Shown: positions 9,569 to 18,364, counted from the first letter of the stretch. The stretch: DNA of 64,000 bases from Peribacillus frigoritolerans (GCF_040250305.1 NZ_CP158190.1:776001-840000), one strand, 5' to 3'. A program made the numbers and translations. Notes: generated by a model not told the origin, from the letters alone.

Positions 9569-9673
9569 GAAAAGATAAAAATATTTTAATATAGTAATTA
9601 TGCCGCTTTTTGATTTTCATTTACCCTTAAAAGACGGTTAAAAAATATACTGCCAGAAATGGGGCATTACGCG

Positions 9674-10336
9674 ATGAAATACAGATCTGCATTTGATATA
9701 ATCGGTCCCGTCATGATTGGACCTTCAAGCTCACATACAGCAGGAGCTGCCAGAATTGGCAGAGTAGCACGAACATTATTCGGAAAGCAACCGAAGAAAG
9801 CCATTATTTCTTTATATGGTTCTTTTGCAAAAACTTACAGGGGACACGGTACGGATGTTGCTGTCGTAGGTGGGATATTGGATTTCGATACGGATGATGA
9901 ACGAATTCCTGCCTCTTTAACGATAGCGGAAGAAGCCGGTATGGACGTTTCCTTTACAATCGAGGATACTGTGATGGATCATCCTAATACAGTCAAAATC
10001 AGACTGTTCGACGAAGATAAAGAATTGGAACTTGTTGGGATCTCGATTGGTGGCGGAACGATAGAAATAACGGAGCTGAATACGTTCAAGCTTAAATTGT
10101 CGGGTGAAAACCCAGCCATTTTAGTTGTGCATAACGATGTGTTTGGAATCATATCTTCCGTTTCGACAGTATTGGCGAATCATGAAATTAACATTGGCCA
10201 TATGGAAGTTTCACGGAAGGAAAAAGGTCAAATGGCCCTCATGGTGATTGAAGTCGATCAGAAAATCCAGAGCGATGTCATGAAGGAAATTGAAGGATTG
10301 GAAAATGTGTCGCAAGTCATAAGGATGGTTGAATGA
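9674..10336 (+). CDS. sdaAB: L-serine dehydratase, iron-sulfur type, beta subunit
   Basis: This 220-residue subunit, the usual length for SdaAB, pairs with the alpha subunit to convert L-serine to pyruvate and ammonia in the cytoplasm. ATG at 9674 gives MKYRSAFDIIGPVMIGPSSSH, with GGGG 9 bases upstream; the ATG at 9659 has no good ribosome binding site. The conserved motif PSSSHTAGAARIGRVAR is near the N-terminus. A C-terminal ACT domain (about 145-220, VVHNDVFGIISSVSTVL) probably senses an amino acid. It is followed after 40 nt by sdaAA. Confidence 0.95.
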   Translation: MKYRSAFDIIGPVMIGPSSSHTAGAARIGRVARTLFGKQPKKAIISLYGSFAKTYRGHGTDVAVVGGILDFDTDDERIPASLTIAEEAGMDVSFTIEDTVMDHPNTVKIRLFDEDKELELVGISIGGGTIEITELNTFKLKLSGENPAILVVHNDVFGIISSVSTVLANHEINIGHMEVSRKEKGQMALMVIEVDQKIQSDVMKEIEGLENVSQVIRMVE

Positions 10337-10376
10337 TCATCATTAAAAGTGTTGGCATAGATATGGAGGTACAAAC

Positions 10377-11252
10377 ATGTTCCGAAATGTAGCAGAGTTG
10401 GTTGAACTTGCTGAAAGTAAAAATGTAAAAATCGCGGAAATCATGATTTTACAAGAAATGGAGTTCTCGGGCCTGTCGAGAGAACAGATTATTGAAAAGA
10501 TGGACAGGAATTTGACAGTGATGGAACAAGCGGTGGAAAGAGGTCTGAAAGGTGTGCAATCCGTGACAGGCCTAACGGGCGGAGATGCCGTTCTTTTGCA
10601 AAATTATATCAAGTCGGGCAAGGCACTGGCCGGTAATTTATTATTGGATGCCGTCAGTAAGGCTGTTGCAACGAATGAAGTGAATGCAGCAATGGGAATG
10701 ATTTGTGCCACTCCGACTGCAGGTTCTGCTGGTGTTGTTCCCGGTACATTATTTGCCGTGAAAGAAAAATTAAACCCGACCCGGGCAGAGATGATTGAAT
10801 TCCTTTTCACTTCCGCTGCTTTTGGATTCGTGGTTGCAAACAATGCTTCCATTTCCGGAGCGGCTGGTGGCTGCCAAGCAGAAGTGGGCTCGGCAAGTGG
10901 AATGGCCGCAGCTGCGATAGTGGAACTGGCCGGCGGTACACCAAGCCAAGCCGCAGAAGCGATGGCGATCACTTTGAAAAATATGCTTGGATTGGTTTGT
11001 GATCCAGTGGCTGGATTGGTTGAAGTTCCTTGCGTGAAACGTAACGCAATGGGTGCATCCAACGCGATAACGGCAGCTGATATGGCACTTGCAGGCATTA
11101 CGAGCCGCATTCCATGTGACGAAGTTATCGATGCCATGTATAAAATAGGATTGACCATGCCGGTTGCACTTCGTGAAACGGCAGAGGGCGGCCTTGCGGC
11201 GACTCCTACTGGGCGTAGATTGGCAAAGGAAATTTTCGGTTCATATAAATAA
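10377..11252 (+). CDS. sdaAA: L-serine dehydratase, iron-sulfur type, alpha subunit
   Basis: This 291-residue catalytic subunit is close to the roughly 300 usual for the family. GGAGGT lies 6 bases before ATG 10377. The conserved cysteine motifs CATPTAGSAGVVPG and CDPVAGLVEVPC are present and are those expected to ligate the 4Fe-4S cluster that binds the serine hydroxyl. A glycine/alanine-rich core (NNASISGAAGGCQAEVGSASG) is typical of SdaA. It forms an operon with sdaAB and ends at a strong terminator. Confidence 0.95.
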   Translation: MFRNVAELVELAESKNVKIAEIMILQEMEFSGLSREQIIEKMDRNLTVMEQAVERGLKGVQSVTGLTGGDAVLLQNYIKSGKALAGNLLLDAVSKAVATNEVNAAMGMICATPTAGSAGVVPGTLFAVKEKLNPTRAEMIEFLFTSAAFGFVVANNASISGAAGGCQAEVGSASGMAAAAIVELAGGTPSQAAEAMAITLKNMLGLVCDPVAGLVEVPCVKRNAMGASNAITAADMALAGITSRIPCDEVIDAMYKIGLTMPVALRETAEGGLAATPTGRRLAKEIFGSYK

Positions 11253-11260
11253 ACATTCAG

Positions 11261-11295
11261 TCCCATTAACAACAGGTTTGTTAATGGGATTTTTA
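11261..11295 (+). terminator. Terminator of sdaAB-sdaAA
   Basis: A perfect 10-bp stem, TCCCATTAAC/GTTAATGGGA, is followed by a T-rich stretch. The next 270 bases (11296-11568) show no convincing gene. Confidence 0.9.
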
Positions 11296-11568
11296 ATTTG
11301 TCTTAAAAAAACAACTCCAACTCCTCAACCTGCCCAAAAATAAGATTATTTTTTAGTGAGTGAAAAAAGGAAATTAGAGGAAAATGGAGGGATTTGGCGT
11401 TTATGGACACGGAGATGGAAACAGTCGTTAAAAAATCTGAATTATCAGTGAATATGGGGCCGTAGCAACTTTGTGAGTTATCACTTTCAATGATAAGATG
11501 AGTACGAAATTCACTATGGGAAGGATTGATTCTTCATTAATTTTCTCGAATTAACGTACACGTCGGCA

Positions 11569-11727
11569 ATGGAAAAAGCGATGTTTCAGGCTCATGGAAT
11601 CGGCTATGCACTATATGCTCAAAAACTGGAGCAGCGCATGATGGTTGAACAAGAACGGGAACAGGATTATCTAAAAAGCAGGCGTATATCAGACGAGATG
11701 AGAGCCAATCTTTTTTTGGGGAGTTAA
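11569..11727 (+). CDS. Small hypothetical protein (52 aa)
   Basis: The frame MEKAMFQAHGIGYALYAQ...NLFLGS is highly charged and helical, with no membrane segment. It stays open upstream to 11530 (FINFLELTYTSA...). GGGAAGG at 11518-11524 could serve a non-ATG start near 11536, so the true protein may be about 63 residues. A strong terminator follows 52 bases after the stop, which supports a real transcription unit. The family was not recognised. Confidence 0.45.
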   Translation: MEKAMFQAHGIGYALYAQKLEQRMMVEQEREQDYLKSRRISDEMRANLFLGS

Positions 11728-11778
11728 TTTCGAAGATATCGAATAACATAAAACGAAAAAAATCATGAACAAGCGAAA

Positions 11779-11806
11779 GAGCAATCTTAAAGATTGCTCT
11801 TTTTGT
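11779..11806 (+). terminator. Rho-independent terminator
   Basis: The perfect stem AGAGCAATCT/AGATTGCTCT with an AA loop is followed by five T. Confidence 0.88.
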
Positions 11807-11894
11807 CCTGCTCTAAAGGGTAATTTTCTATTTTAAAGGAGGAGACAACACTTTTAAATAGAATGTATGTTGATGAAGAGGAGGATTGATCTTA

Positions 11895-12431
11895 GTGGAG
11901 AGAAGAGCATTACTGGTATCTGCATTACCGGGATATGAAGAAGAAATTGGGCGGTGGCTATGGTGTTTGGAGGATGTTCGCCGTACGCTTATAACGAAAT
12001 TGACTGGAATCAGCCAAAATATACTTGATACGAAAATCGATGAAAGGCAAACGATTGGCTCGATGTTATATCACATAGCTCTGATAGAGGCAGATTGGTT
12101 ATACGAGGAGGTCCTTGTTTCGGAATGGGATTCGGAAATACGCGCGTTGTTTCCATTAGGATGCCGTGCCGAAGATGGCTCCCTAAACCACATTGAAGGA
12201 CAAACATTAGAAGAACATTTCTACCGCCTCAATAAGGTGCGTGAAGTATTTCTTTCAAACTTTCGCACAATGGACCTAACGGATTGGCGCAAACCGAGGG
12301 TACTTGAACAATATGACGTTACGCCTGAATGGGTCGTTTACCATTTGGTTGAACATGAATCACATCATCGAGGACAGATTTTTCAGTTGTTGAAGAAATT
12401 ACGGAATGAAATAGAAGTTAAAGAAATGTGA
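11895..12431 (+). CDS. DinB/YfiT-like four-helix bundle protein
   Basis: This 178-residue protein probably starts at GTG 11895, 10 bases after AGAGGAGG; TTG at 11886 is too close to that site. The fold is indicated by the spaced histidine regions YHIALIEADWLYEE near residue 62 and VYHLVEHESHHRGQIFQL near 152, the metal-ligand pattern of the DinB superfamily. Members include metal-dependent thiol transferases and proteins of unknown role, so no substrate is assigned. It is transcribed alone toward a shared stem-loop at 12547-12587. Confidence 0.75.
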   Translation: MERRALLVSALPGYEEEIGRWLWCLEDVRRTLITKLTGISQNILDTKIDERQTIGSMLYHIALIEADWLYEEVLVSEWDSEIRALFPLGCRAEDGSLNHIEGQTLEEHFYRLNKVREVFLSNFRTMDLTDWRKPRVLEQYDVTPEWVVYHLVEHESHHRGQIFQLLKKLRNEIEVKEM

Positions 12432-12465
12432 TTCTTTAATGGCCTACTATCCATATCAGTTTGTC

Positions 12466-12525
12466 GACAAATCTGCCGAATAACTGCTTGGCAGGCGATC
12501 GGCGGATAGGGAGCGGATTTCTGAA
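12466..12525. repeat. Dispersed element copy, type CTTGGCAGGC
   Basis: The stretch CTTGGCAGGCGATCGGCGG followed by GGGAGCGGATTTCTGAA is nearly identical to one at 23381-23441 and to an inverted part at 30625-30660. In each case TGTCTACAG-type element ends lie within about 70-110 bases. Confidence 0.7.
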
Positions 12526-12546
12526 ACGTTTGTCAAAGAAAAAAAC

Positions 12547-12588
12547 TGTAGGCAAACTCGCTTTTCTTCGAATTTGTCTACAGTCAAT
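12547..12588. terminator. Bidirectional stem-loop with CTGTAGACAAA-type ends
   Basis: ACTGTAGGCAAA and TTTGTCTACAGT form a stem around about 20 bases, with A- and T-runs beside it. It lies between the convergent DinB and BrnQ genes and can end both. The ends match those of the larger elements at 15170 and 16898, so this may be a minimal, non-coding form of that family. Confidence 0.65.
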
Positions 12589-12610
12589 ATTCCTGGTCTG
12601 ATTTATATCA

Positions 12611-13945
12611 TTAATCTATTTGGTGATTGAATTTCGACTTTAAGACGCTGCTGGCATACCCAATGAATCCTCCAACAATGGCAGGGATGACCCATCCTAG
12701 TCCTGCCTCATACATAGGAAGTATTGCAGTGAAGAAATCATTGATGAATGAAATGTGTACACCTGCTCCATTTAATCCATCAAATAAACTGACGATGAAT
12801 GTTAAAAGTAAACTGCCTTGATAAACTTCAGGTCTTCCTTTAAATAAAGAATGAAGAAATGTTAGGAAAATCAAAACAATGGCCAATGGATAAATGGCTG
12901 TCATAACAGGTACAGAAATGGCAATTAACTCGGTTAGTCCAATATTGGCAATGATTGCACTGAATATGGATAAACTTATGGCAATCGTTTTGTAAGGCAG
13001 ATTTGGGAAAAGCTTATGGAAGTATGTCGAGCAAGATGTAATGAGTCCTACGCTTGTCGTTATGCAAGCCACTGTGATCATTAATCCTAATAATAGCCCA
13101 CCATATGCTCCAAAGTAGTAATCCGAGACTTTCGCCAAGACAATGCCTCCATTATCCAAGCGTCCAAGTTCCCCAACGCTTGAAGCACCCATATAAGAGA
13201 GAGCTGTATAAATGGTGGCAAGGATAACAGCCGCAATGGCAGTTGCTTTCCCGCAAACGATCATTATTTGTTTTTTTGTTTTAGCACCTTTTTCTTTGAT
13301 GGCATTAATGATGATGATGCCAAAAACAAAAGATGCAAGAGTATCCATGGTTAAATAACCTTCTCTGAACCCATTGAAAAATGGTTGAACCATATAGTGC
13401 TCTGCAGGTGCTTGAAAATCTCCAATTGGATTAACGAAGGCGACTACCACCAGGATTCCAATGAATGTCAACTTGATGGGTGTTAAAACTTTCCCCACAA
13501 TTTCGACAATTTTCGCAGGATTGAGCGAAAGAAGGCACGAAACTGTAAAAAAGATGATGGTGAAAATAAGTAAAGGCAATGGACCTGAATCTTCAGGCAA
13601 AAATGGTTTTACACCGATCTCAAAAGAAACGTTTCCTGTTCTAGGCATTGCGAATAAAGGACCAATGGCTAAATAAAGGACGGTTGTGAATACAATACCA
13701 AAGACTGGATGGACACGGCTCGCTAATGATTGTAAGTCATCTTTTCCAGAAAAACCGAGTGCCAGCACACCAAGTAACGGTAATCCTACTCCTGTGACCA
13801 AAAACCCTGCATTTGCTGACCAGATATTCATACCTGCTGATTGACCAAGCATTGGCGGAAAAATTAAATTCCCTGCCCCAAAGAAAAGGGCAAACAACAT
13901 GAACCCAATCACTACTATAAATGAAGATGGAACCTTATTAGACAA
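12611..13945 (-). CDS. brnQ: Branched-chain amino acid transport carrier (LIVCS family)
   Basis: This 444-residue integral membrane protein, the usual family length with about 12 hydrophobic segments, imports leucine, isoleucine or valine with a cation. It starts at TTG 13945, seven bases after GGAGGG. The family signature is at the N-terminus: FMLFALFFGAGNLIFPPMLGQ. The upstream CodY-like box suggests repression when branched-chain amino acids and GTP are plentiful. It is monocistronic and shares the terminator at 12547-12588 with the convergent gene. Confidence 0.95.
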   Translation of the reverse strand: MSNKVPSSFIVVIGFMLFALFFGAGNLIFPPMLGQSAGMNIWSANAGFLVTGVGLPLLGVLALGFSGKDDLQSLASRVHPVFGIVFTTVLYLAIGPLFAMPRTGNVSFEIGVKPFLPEDSGPLPLLIFTIIFFTVSCLLSLNPAKIVEIVGKVLTPIKLTFIGILVVVAFVNPIGDFQAPAEHYMVQPFFNGFREGYLTMDTLASFVFGIIIINAIKEKGAKTKKQIMIVCGKATAIAAVILATIYTALSYMGASSVGELGRLDNGGIVLAKVSDYYFGAYGGLLLGLMITVACITTSVGLITSCSTYFHKLFPNLPYKTIAISLSIFSAIIANIGLTELIAISVPVMTAIYPLAIVLIFLTFLHSLFKGRPEVYQGSLLLTFIVSLFDGLNGAGVHISFINDFFTAILPMYEAGLGWVIPAIVGGFIGYASSVLKSKFNHQID

Positions 13946-13993
13946 AATAAACCCTCCGAAAAAACCAAAATTTGCTATTTTAGAAAATTATTA

Positions 13994-14008
13994 AATTTTC
14001 TAAAAATT
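13994..14008. promoter_or_regulatory. CodY-like box upstream of brnQ
   Basis: AATTTTCTAAAAATT differs at one position from the CodY consensus AATTTTCWGAAAATT. It lies 49 bases upstream of the brnQ start and is part of a larger inverted repeat, TTTTAGAAAAT/ATTTTCTAAAA at 13978-14005. CodY control of branched-chain uptake is established in Bacillus; its action here is inferred. Confidence 0.6.
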
Positions 14009-14203
14009 ATATACACATTAATACTAAGACCGTATCGTATTATAACTAAATTAAATTGATATTTCAATATATTTTTTGTTTTTTATTATTTAACTTGAAT
14101 GATCAGTGGTCCGCCCTTACCTTATTTTGAACATCTAAGAGCTGCTCATACTAATGAAATTCATTTGAACAAATGAAATTTAAACGGAAATGAGGGTGCA
14201 AAA

Positions 14204-14749
14204 ATTAATAAATTTCTTAGCTTTTTGTTGTTTATCGCAGTGTTTTCATGTATAGGTGCATGTAACAAGGAAGTGGTCAAAGAAAAAGGTGAAATTACAG
14301 AGAGGAGCCTTGTTAAAGAGGGAAATGTGGTCAAATTGGGAGAGGCAGAAAAGTTATTTAAAGGCTATTATACTGCACGATATACCATTAATGATCCAGC
14401 CAATCCTCCAACCTTTGATGAAATTGCAGGTAATATTAAAGGATATTTATCAGAAGATGAATATAATGCCCAAATTCTTAACCGTTTTTATTCAATGCCT
14501 GCACTGGTAGCCAAAGAAATCAATAAAAGCATTGAAGTGCAAAGTGTGAAGCTTGAAGAACAAAGCATAAATGAAGATGGCACAGTAGATTACACATACA
14601 CAACTGTATTTAAGATTTATGACGAGAATTCATCCAAGACTTATGAGAAAGAAGGAGAGCTCACGATAACCATCATAGATAATGAATTAAAAGTCACCCG
14701 TGATTGGAGCAGAGGGATAAAAATTGACGGTTTAGATGGCGGACTTTAA
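14204..14749 (+). CDS. Putative lipoprotein of unknown function
   Basis: The protein of about 181 residues has a lipoprotein signal: hydrophobic FLSFLLFIAVFSC followed by the lipobox IGAC. It should be anchored outside the membrane at the cysteine. The best placed start is ATT 14204, six bases after GAGGGTG; TTG codons at 14225 or 14228 are alternatives but would shorten the signal peptide too far. The mature part is acidic, with a beta-rich C-terminal half (VDYTYTTVFKIYDE). The family was not recognised. A small membrane protein gene follows 51 nt downstream and may be co-transcribed. Confidence 0.65.
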   Translation: MNKFLSFLLFIAVFSCIGACNKEVVKEKGEITERSLVKEGNVVKLGEAEKLFKGYYTARYTINDPANPPTFDEIAGNIKGYLSEDEYNAQILNRFYSMPALVAKEINKSIEVQSVKLEEQSINEDGTVDYTYTTVFKIYDENSSKTYEKEGELTITIIDNELKVTRDWSRGIKIDGLDGGL

Positions 14750-14800
14750 TTGAATTTTGCTGTAAATTTGGGGAGGGAACAGTGAAGGAGGTGTTTAAGA

Positions 14801-15031
14801 ATGGGAGTATTTTTTGAAAAAATACTAGGATTGTTTTTTGAAAAACGGAAACAAAGCAAAAAAGATGTTTTGTTACTAATTTCCATATTCGCGCTTTCTA
14901 TCTTGAATGTGGTGGAGTATATCACGGATATGGACTTATTTTGGTTATCTGGTGTTGTATTAATTGCAATCATTGTTCTATCGGCATCCCTATATTTTGA
15001 AGGAAAAAGAAACAGGGAAAATGAACATTAA
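14801..15031 (+). CDS. Small two-helix membrane protein
   Basis: This 76-residue protein has a basic N-terminal stretch, two hydrophobic helices (about 23-40 and 46-63) and a charged tail (EGKRNRENEH). GAAGGAGGTG lies directly upstream of the ATG. The family was not recognised. Its position behind the lipoprotein gene suggests a shared envelope role, but nothing in the sequence shows it. Confidence 0.65.
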   Translation: MGVFFEKILGLFFEKRKQSKKDVLLLISIFALSILNVVEYITDMDLFWLSGVVLIAIIVLSASLYFEGKRNRENEH

Positions 15032-15124
15032 AATTCGTTTTTTGTGAAGCGGACGTTAGGTTAAATGTTGTTGTTTAATCAAAAAAATAAAATGACGTTA
15101 AAATAACAATTATTACTTTTATTA

Positions 15125-15450
15125 GTGACAGGTACTTCAATAAGGGAGCTGCTTTGGCCGCTTGAGTTTGTAGACAAAAGGGGTTTATCTAAATTTCAAA
15201 ACAAAGTGGATGGGAACGGAAGGTGCGAGACTCCTGCGGGAAAAGCCGTCGAGGGGAGACCCCGCAGGCGCAAGGCGCCGAGGAGGCTCCCGGACCGCCC
15301 GCGGAAAGCGAGTGCCTGGAGTGGAAATCAGCGTTCGGGGTTTTATAAACCAAATAAAAACTGAGAAAAACTTAATTTTCAAAGAGTTTGTCTACAGTCT
15401 GGGCTGCTTATGCAGCTCTTTTTTATGGAGCTATTGGGGCAGCTATACTC
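15125..15450 (+). repeat. Bipartite repeat copy interrupted by GC-rich element
   Basis: The outer parts belong to the bipartite repeat family: TTCAATAAGGGAGCTGCTT on the left, and CTGCTTATGCAGCTCTTTTT then GGAGCTATTGGGGCAG on the right. The 226-bp GC-rich element (15170-15395) sits in the terminator hairpin. The left AACTAAC half-site is degenerate here. Confidence 0.75.
15170..15395 (+). mobile_element. GC-rich non-coding dispersed element (MITE-like), copy 1
   Basis: The element has short terminal inverted repeats GTAGACAAA/TTTGTCTAC and a GC-rich core with GGTGCGAGACTCCTGCGGG, GGAGGCTCCCGGACCGCC and GCGGAAAGCGAGTGCCTG. It encodes no credible protein, although frames such as 15125-15364 run across it. 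Copy 2 at 16898-17086 lacks about 40 bases of the core. Similar core sequences are widespread between genes in Bacillaceae; mobility is inferred from the two identically placed insertions. Confidence 0.75.
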
Positions 15451-15628
15451 CCGGAATAAGGTGGAATTATTAGAAAGTAAATCGAAGCTCTAAGGTATCC
15501 TATCAACGGGAGTGAAAAATAACATGTACTCAGCAGGGTTTGTATATTCTTCTTCTGTCAATAATGGTTATGGAATCAGAATTTCTGCCGTTTGTATATA
15601 ACTTACCGTTTTGTCGTGAAAGGAACTT

Positions 15629-16735
15629 ATGAAAATGCTCGAGAAGGGTAAAATCGGAAGCCGTCAACTGACGATATTAGTGATTTTATATACGCTTGGA
15701 GATTCTATATTAGTCATTCCCTCCATTGTCGCTTCTGAAGCTAAACAAGATGGTTGGATTTCGGGTATTATAAGCGTGGCAATAGCACCGTTATTGGTTG
15801 TTTTTATATATGATGCTTTAAGGAAATGCTATCCTGATTTAACATTAGTGGAATACAGCCAAAAAATTCTGGGTAAGTGGCTGGGAATAGTAATTTCTCT
15901 TTTATTTATAAGCTACTTTTTTATAACCACAGCGACTTATTTGAGTGAAATTGGGGATTTTATGATAACTCATATTATGCCTGATACCCCAATTCAAGTG
16001 ATCATGATTCTTTTTATGAGTGTCGTCCTCATGGCCGCACGTCTCGGTTTGGAACCCTTGGCCCGAAGCGCGGAAATATTTTTTCCTTTTGTTGTATTAC
16101 TTGTATCAACATTGATGATTCTTCTACTTCCTGAGATTAAATTTCAAAATCTGCACCCCGTATGGGAGGGAGGATTGAAACCGGTTATAAGGGGATCTAT
16201 ACCATTTATTGTCTTTCCGTTTATTGAACCGGTTGCGGTTCTAATGATACTCCCGTTCGTGAGTCAAAAAAACAGAATAAGAAAAAGCCTTTTTGTCGGT
16301 CAATTGTTGGCTGGAAGTGTTTTGATCATTATAACCATGTTAGCCATTCTTGTACTTGGTACAGAGTTAACAGCGAGACAAAATTATCCAATCTATATGT
16401 TGGCTAAGAAAATAAATATCGCTGATTTCCTGACGCGGCTGGAAGCAATACTAGCCATAATATGGTTCATCACCATTTTTATTAGATTTAGTTTGTTTTT
16501 TTATGTGACCGTTTTAGGTCTGGCACAAACGTTAAAATTGCAGGATTATCGTCCTCTGGTTTTTCCGTTTGGTATCCTTTTGATTGCCTTTACATTGATT
16601 ATGACACCTAATATCGTCCATTATAGTAAATTCATTTCAGAAATCTGGCCGTTTTATGCTATTACATTCGGGTTTCTGCTTCCATTGATATTACTAATAA
16701 TCGCCAAAGTTAAGAAAAATGATCGACGTAACTAA
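15629..16735 (+). CDS. GerAB-type spore germination permease (orphan)
   Basis: This 368-residue protein has about 10 hydrophobic segments and belongs to the endospore germination permease family (GerAB/ArcD-like), B subunits of germinant receptors in the spore inner membrane. AAAGGA lies 7 bases before ATG 15629. N-terminal GKIGSRQLTILVILYTLGDS and an internal ARLGLEPLARSAEIFFPFVV fit the family. Receptors normally come as A-B-C operons, but no A or C subunit is nearby. A second orphan lies at 29436. It could pair with subunits elsewhere or have another transport role. Confidence 0.85.
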   Translation: MKMLEKGKIGSRQLTILVILYTLGDSILVIPSIVASEAKQDGWISGIISVAIAPLLVVFIYDALRKCYPDLTLVEYSQKILGKWLGIVISLLFISYFFITTATYLSEIGDFMITHIMPDTPIQVIMILFMSVVLMAARLGLEPLARSAEIFFPFVVLLVSTLMILLLPEIKFQNLHPVWEGGLKPVIRGSIPFIVFPFIEPVAVLMILPFVSQKNRIRKSLFVGQLLAGSVLIIITMLAILVLGTELTARQNYPIYMLAKKINIADFLTRLEAILAIIWFITIFIRFSLFFYVTVLGLAQTLKLQDYRPLVFPFGILLIAFTLIMTPNIVHYSKFISEIWPFYAITFGFLLPLILLIIAKVKKNDRRN

Positions 16736-16840
16736 GGTCGTGTCTTATTTGTTAAGATACCTGTGTATAATTCTATTAGAAACTCAGGTGTTATTCCATT
16801 AAAGGGCGCAATTCTTTAATAAAGCATGCCTTCCTTAATG

Positions 16841-17142
16841 AACTAATGGGTGCTTTTTTACTTCAATAAGGGAGCTGCTTATGCATCTCTCAGTTTGTCG
16901 ACAAAAGGGGTTTACCTAAAATTTCAAAACAAAGTTGATTGGAACGGAAGGTGCGAGACTCCTGCGGGAAAAGCGAGTCGAGGAGGCTCCCGGACCGCCC
17001 GCGGAAAGCGAGTGCCTGTAGTGGAAATCGACGTTCGAGGTTTTATAAACCCACAAACAAACTTGATTTTCATTGAATTTGTCTACAGTCTAGGAGCTGC
17101 TTAGCAGCTTTTTTTCTTATGAAGCTATAGGGGCAGGTTGGT
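16841..17142 (+). repeat. Bipartite repeat copy interrupted by GC-rich element
   Basis: AACTAATGGGTGC and CTTCAATAAGGGAGCTGCTT form the left part, and AGGAGCTGCTTAGCAGCT then AGGGGCAGGTTGG the right part. The 189-bp GC-rich element lies between them, inside the hairpin, in the same place and orientation as in the copy at 15125. The preceding TTCCATTAAAGGGCGC (16794-16809) belongs to a related inverted repeat. Confidence 0.8.
16898..17086 (+). mobile_element. GC-rich non-coding dispersed element (MITE-like), copy 2
   Basis: The ends are GTCGACAAA and TTTGTCTAC. The core is nearly identical to copy 1 (AACGGAAGGTGCGAGACTCC, GGCTCCCGGACCGCCCGCGG) but lacks the internal CGCAGGCGCAAGGCGCC palindrome region. 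There is no coding capacity. Confidence 0.75.
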
Positions 17143-17238
17143 GTAACAAGAATAGTTGGCTTTAATTTAATAGAGGCAGGATTGAAAGATAAGGCTACTT
17201 TGATCAAAAAGTGGATTTGATAGACAATAAAAAATAGT

Positions 17239-17292
17239 TTGACTTTTTTAACAACTATGTTTATATTTGGTTTAATACTAACTACCGTTAGT
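17239..17292 (+). promoter_or_regulatory. Promoter and TetR-type operator of the agmatinase-family operon
   Basis: A SigA-like promoter, TTGACT (17239-17244) and TATATT (17262-17267) with a 17-base spacer, is followed at the expected start site by the inverted repeat ACTAAC-TACC-GTTAGT (17277-17292). The reverse strand reads TAACTAACG, the same 9 bases found in front of the tetR gene (21542-21550). Repression by the encoded TetR protein is inferred. Confidence 0.65.
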
Positions 17293-17349
17293 TAATATGG
17301 TTCAAAAAGTAGGTGTTAGAAATAAAAAGTAATCTAATGAATTATTAGT

Positions 17350-17363
17350 TGTAAGCGATTACA
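17350..17363. promoter_or_regulatory. CcpA cre site
   Basis: TGTAAGCGATTACA fits the cre consensus TGWAANCGNTNWCA at every position. It lies about 75 bases downstream of the predicted start site, where CcpA usually blocks elongation. Carbon catabolite repression of this amine/amide operon is therefore likely. Confidence 0.7.
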
Positions 17364-17422
17364 ATATGTGGTTGTAAAATTTGTATGAAATGATCTTTAT
17401 TTAAAACCAGGAGATGATACTT

Positions 17423-18364
17423 ATGAAATATCCACTTACACCAGATGTAAAGCCAGAGTTTTGTACAACAGGAACCTTTATGCGTTTACCTTCTCAAAAG
17501 CATGATGCAAAGCTGGCAATTGTGGGTATGCCTTTTGATACAGCTGCTTCTTTTAGGGTGGGAGCCAGGTTTGCTCCTCAAGCCATTCGCCAAGCATCCA
17601 TGACCCTGTTTCCTTATCATCCTATTCATAAGGTATATCCTTTTGAACAATTGAATGCCATTGATATAGGGGATATCCCTGTTATTCCCCATAATATTCA
17701 TCGAAGTTATGATCTAATGAAGGAATCCATTTTTGAATTGATGTCCAAAGGGGTCATACCTATTGGATTAGGGGGAGATCATTCTGTCACTTTAGCTAGT
17801 TTACGAGCTGCGGCAAAGGTATATGGCCCAGTAGCCATGATTCATTTTGATTCTCATACAGATACTTGGGATACATATTATGAGGAAAAATATTGGCATG
17901 GATCTCCATTTATTCGTGCACACGAAGAAGGTTTGCTGCAGGCAAATAAAGTATTTCAAGTAGGAATCCGAGGTACGCTAAACCACTCTGGAGATTTACA
18001 GGCAAGTCTTGATTTAGGTTATCGTTTGATTACAACTGGTGAACTTTCCAATCGCGGATTTGAAGATGTTTTGAAAGAGATTAGAAAAACCATAGGCAAC
18101 ACACCTTGTTTCTTGACATTTGATATAGATTTCGTTGATCCTTCTTTTGCTCCAGGTACAGGTACACCTGAAATAGGTGGTTTTAGCAGCTTTGAAACAC
18201 TTAAAATGATTCGTGCCCTAACTGACTTTAACTTTATAGGATATGATGTGGTTGAAGTGCTGCCATCATATGATCCAAGTCAAATCACTTCACTTTTAGC
18301 AGCAACACTTGTACATGAGTTTGCCAGCCTTGCAGCATTAAGTACGAAAGAAGTCAATCAATAA
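17423..18364 (+). CDS. Agmatinase/ureohydrolase family protein
   Basis: This 313-residue cytoplasmic enzyme belongs to the arginase/agmatinase superfamily, which hydrolyses guanidino compounds to urea and an amine or acid. ATG 17423 lies 9 bases after CAGGAG; the ATG at 17414 overlaps that site. The dimanganese ligands are visible in GGDHS, FDSHTDTWD and TFDIDFVDP, followed by PGTGTPEIGG. Agmatine, guanidinobutyrate or a related guanidino compound could be the substrate. It heads an operon with an APC permease and an amidohydrolase, which suggests uptake and breakdown of a nitrogen compound. Confidence 0.85.
   Translation: MKYPLTPDVKPEFCTTGTFMRLPSQKHDAKLAIVGMPFDTAASFRVGARFAPQAIRQASMTLFPYHPIHKVYPFEQLNAIDIGDIPVIPHNIHRSYDLMKESIFELMSKGVIPIGLGGDHSVTLASLRAAAKVYGPVAMIHFDSHTDTWDTYYEEKYWHGSPFIRAHEEGLLQANKVFQVGIRGTLNHSGDLQASLDLGYRLITTGELSNRGFEDVLKEIRKTIGNTPCFLTFDIDFVDPSFAPGTGTPEIGGFSSFETLKMIRALTDFNFIGYDVVEVLPSYDPSQITSLLAATLVHEFASLAALSTKEVNQ

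Noticed and set aside
11376..11466. Tiny frames after AGAGGAAA and GGAGGG
   Set aside because: They encode only 15-20 residues with no terminator or conserved feature to support them.
15125..15473. Arg-rich frames across the GC-rich element
   Set aside because: They lie entirely in a repeated non-coding element, differ between copies and lack start signals.
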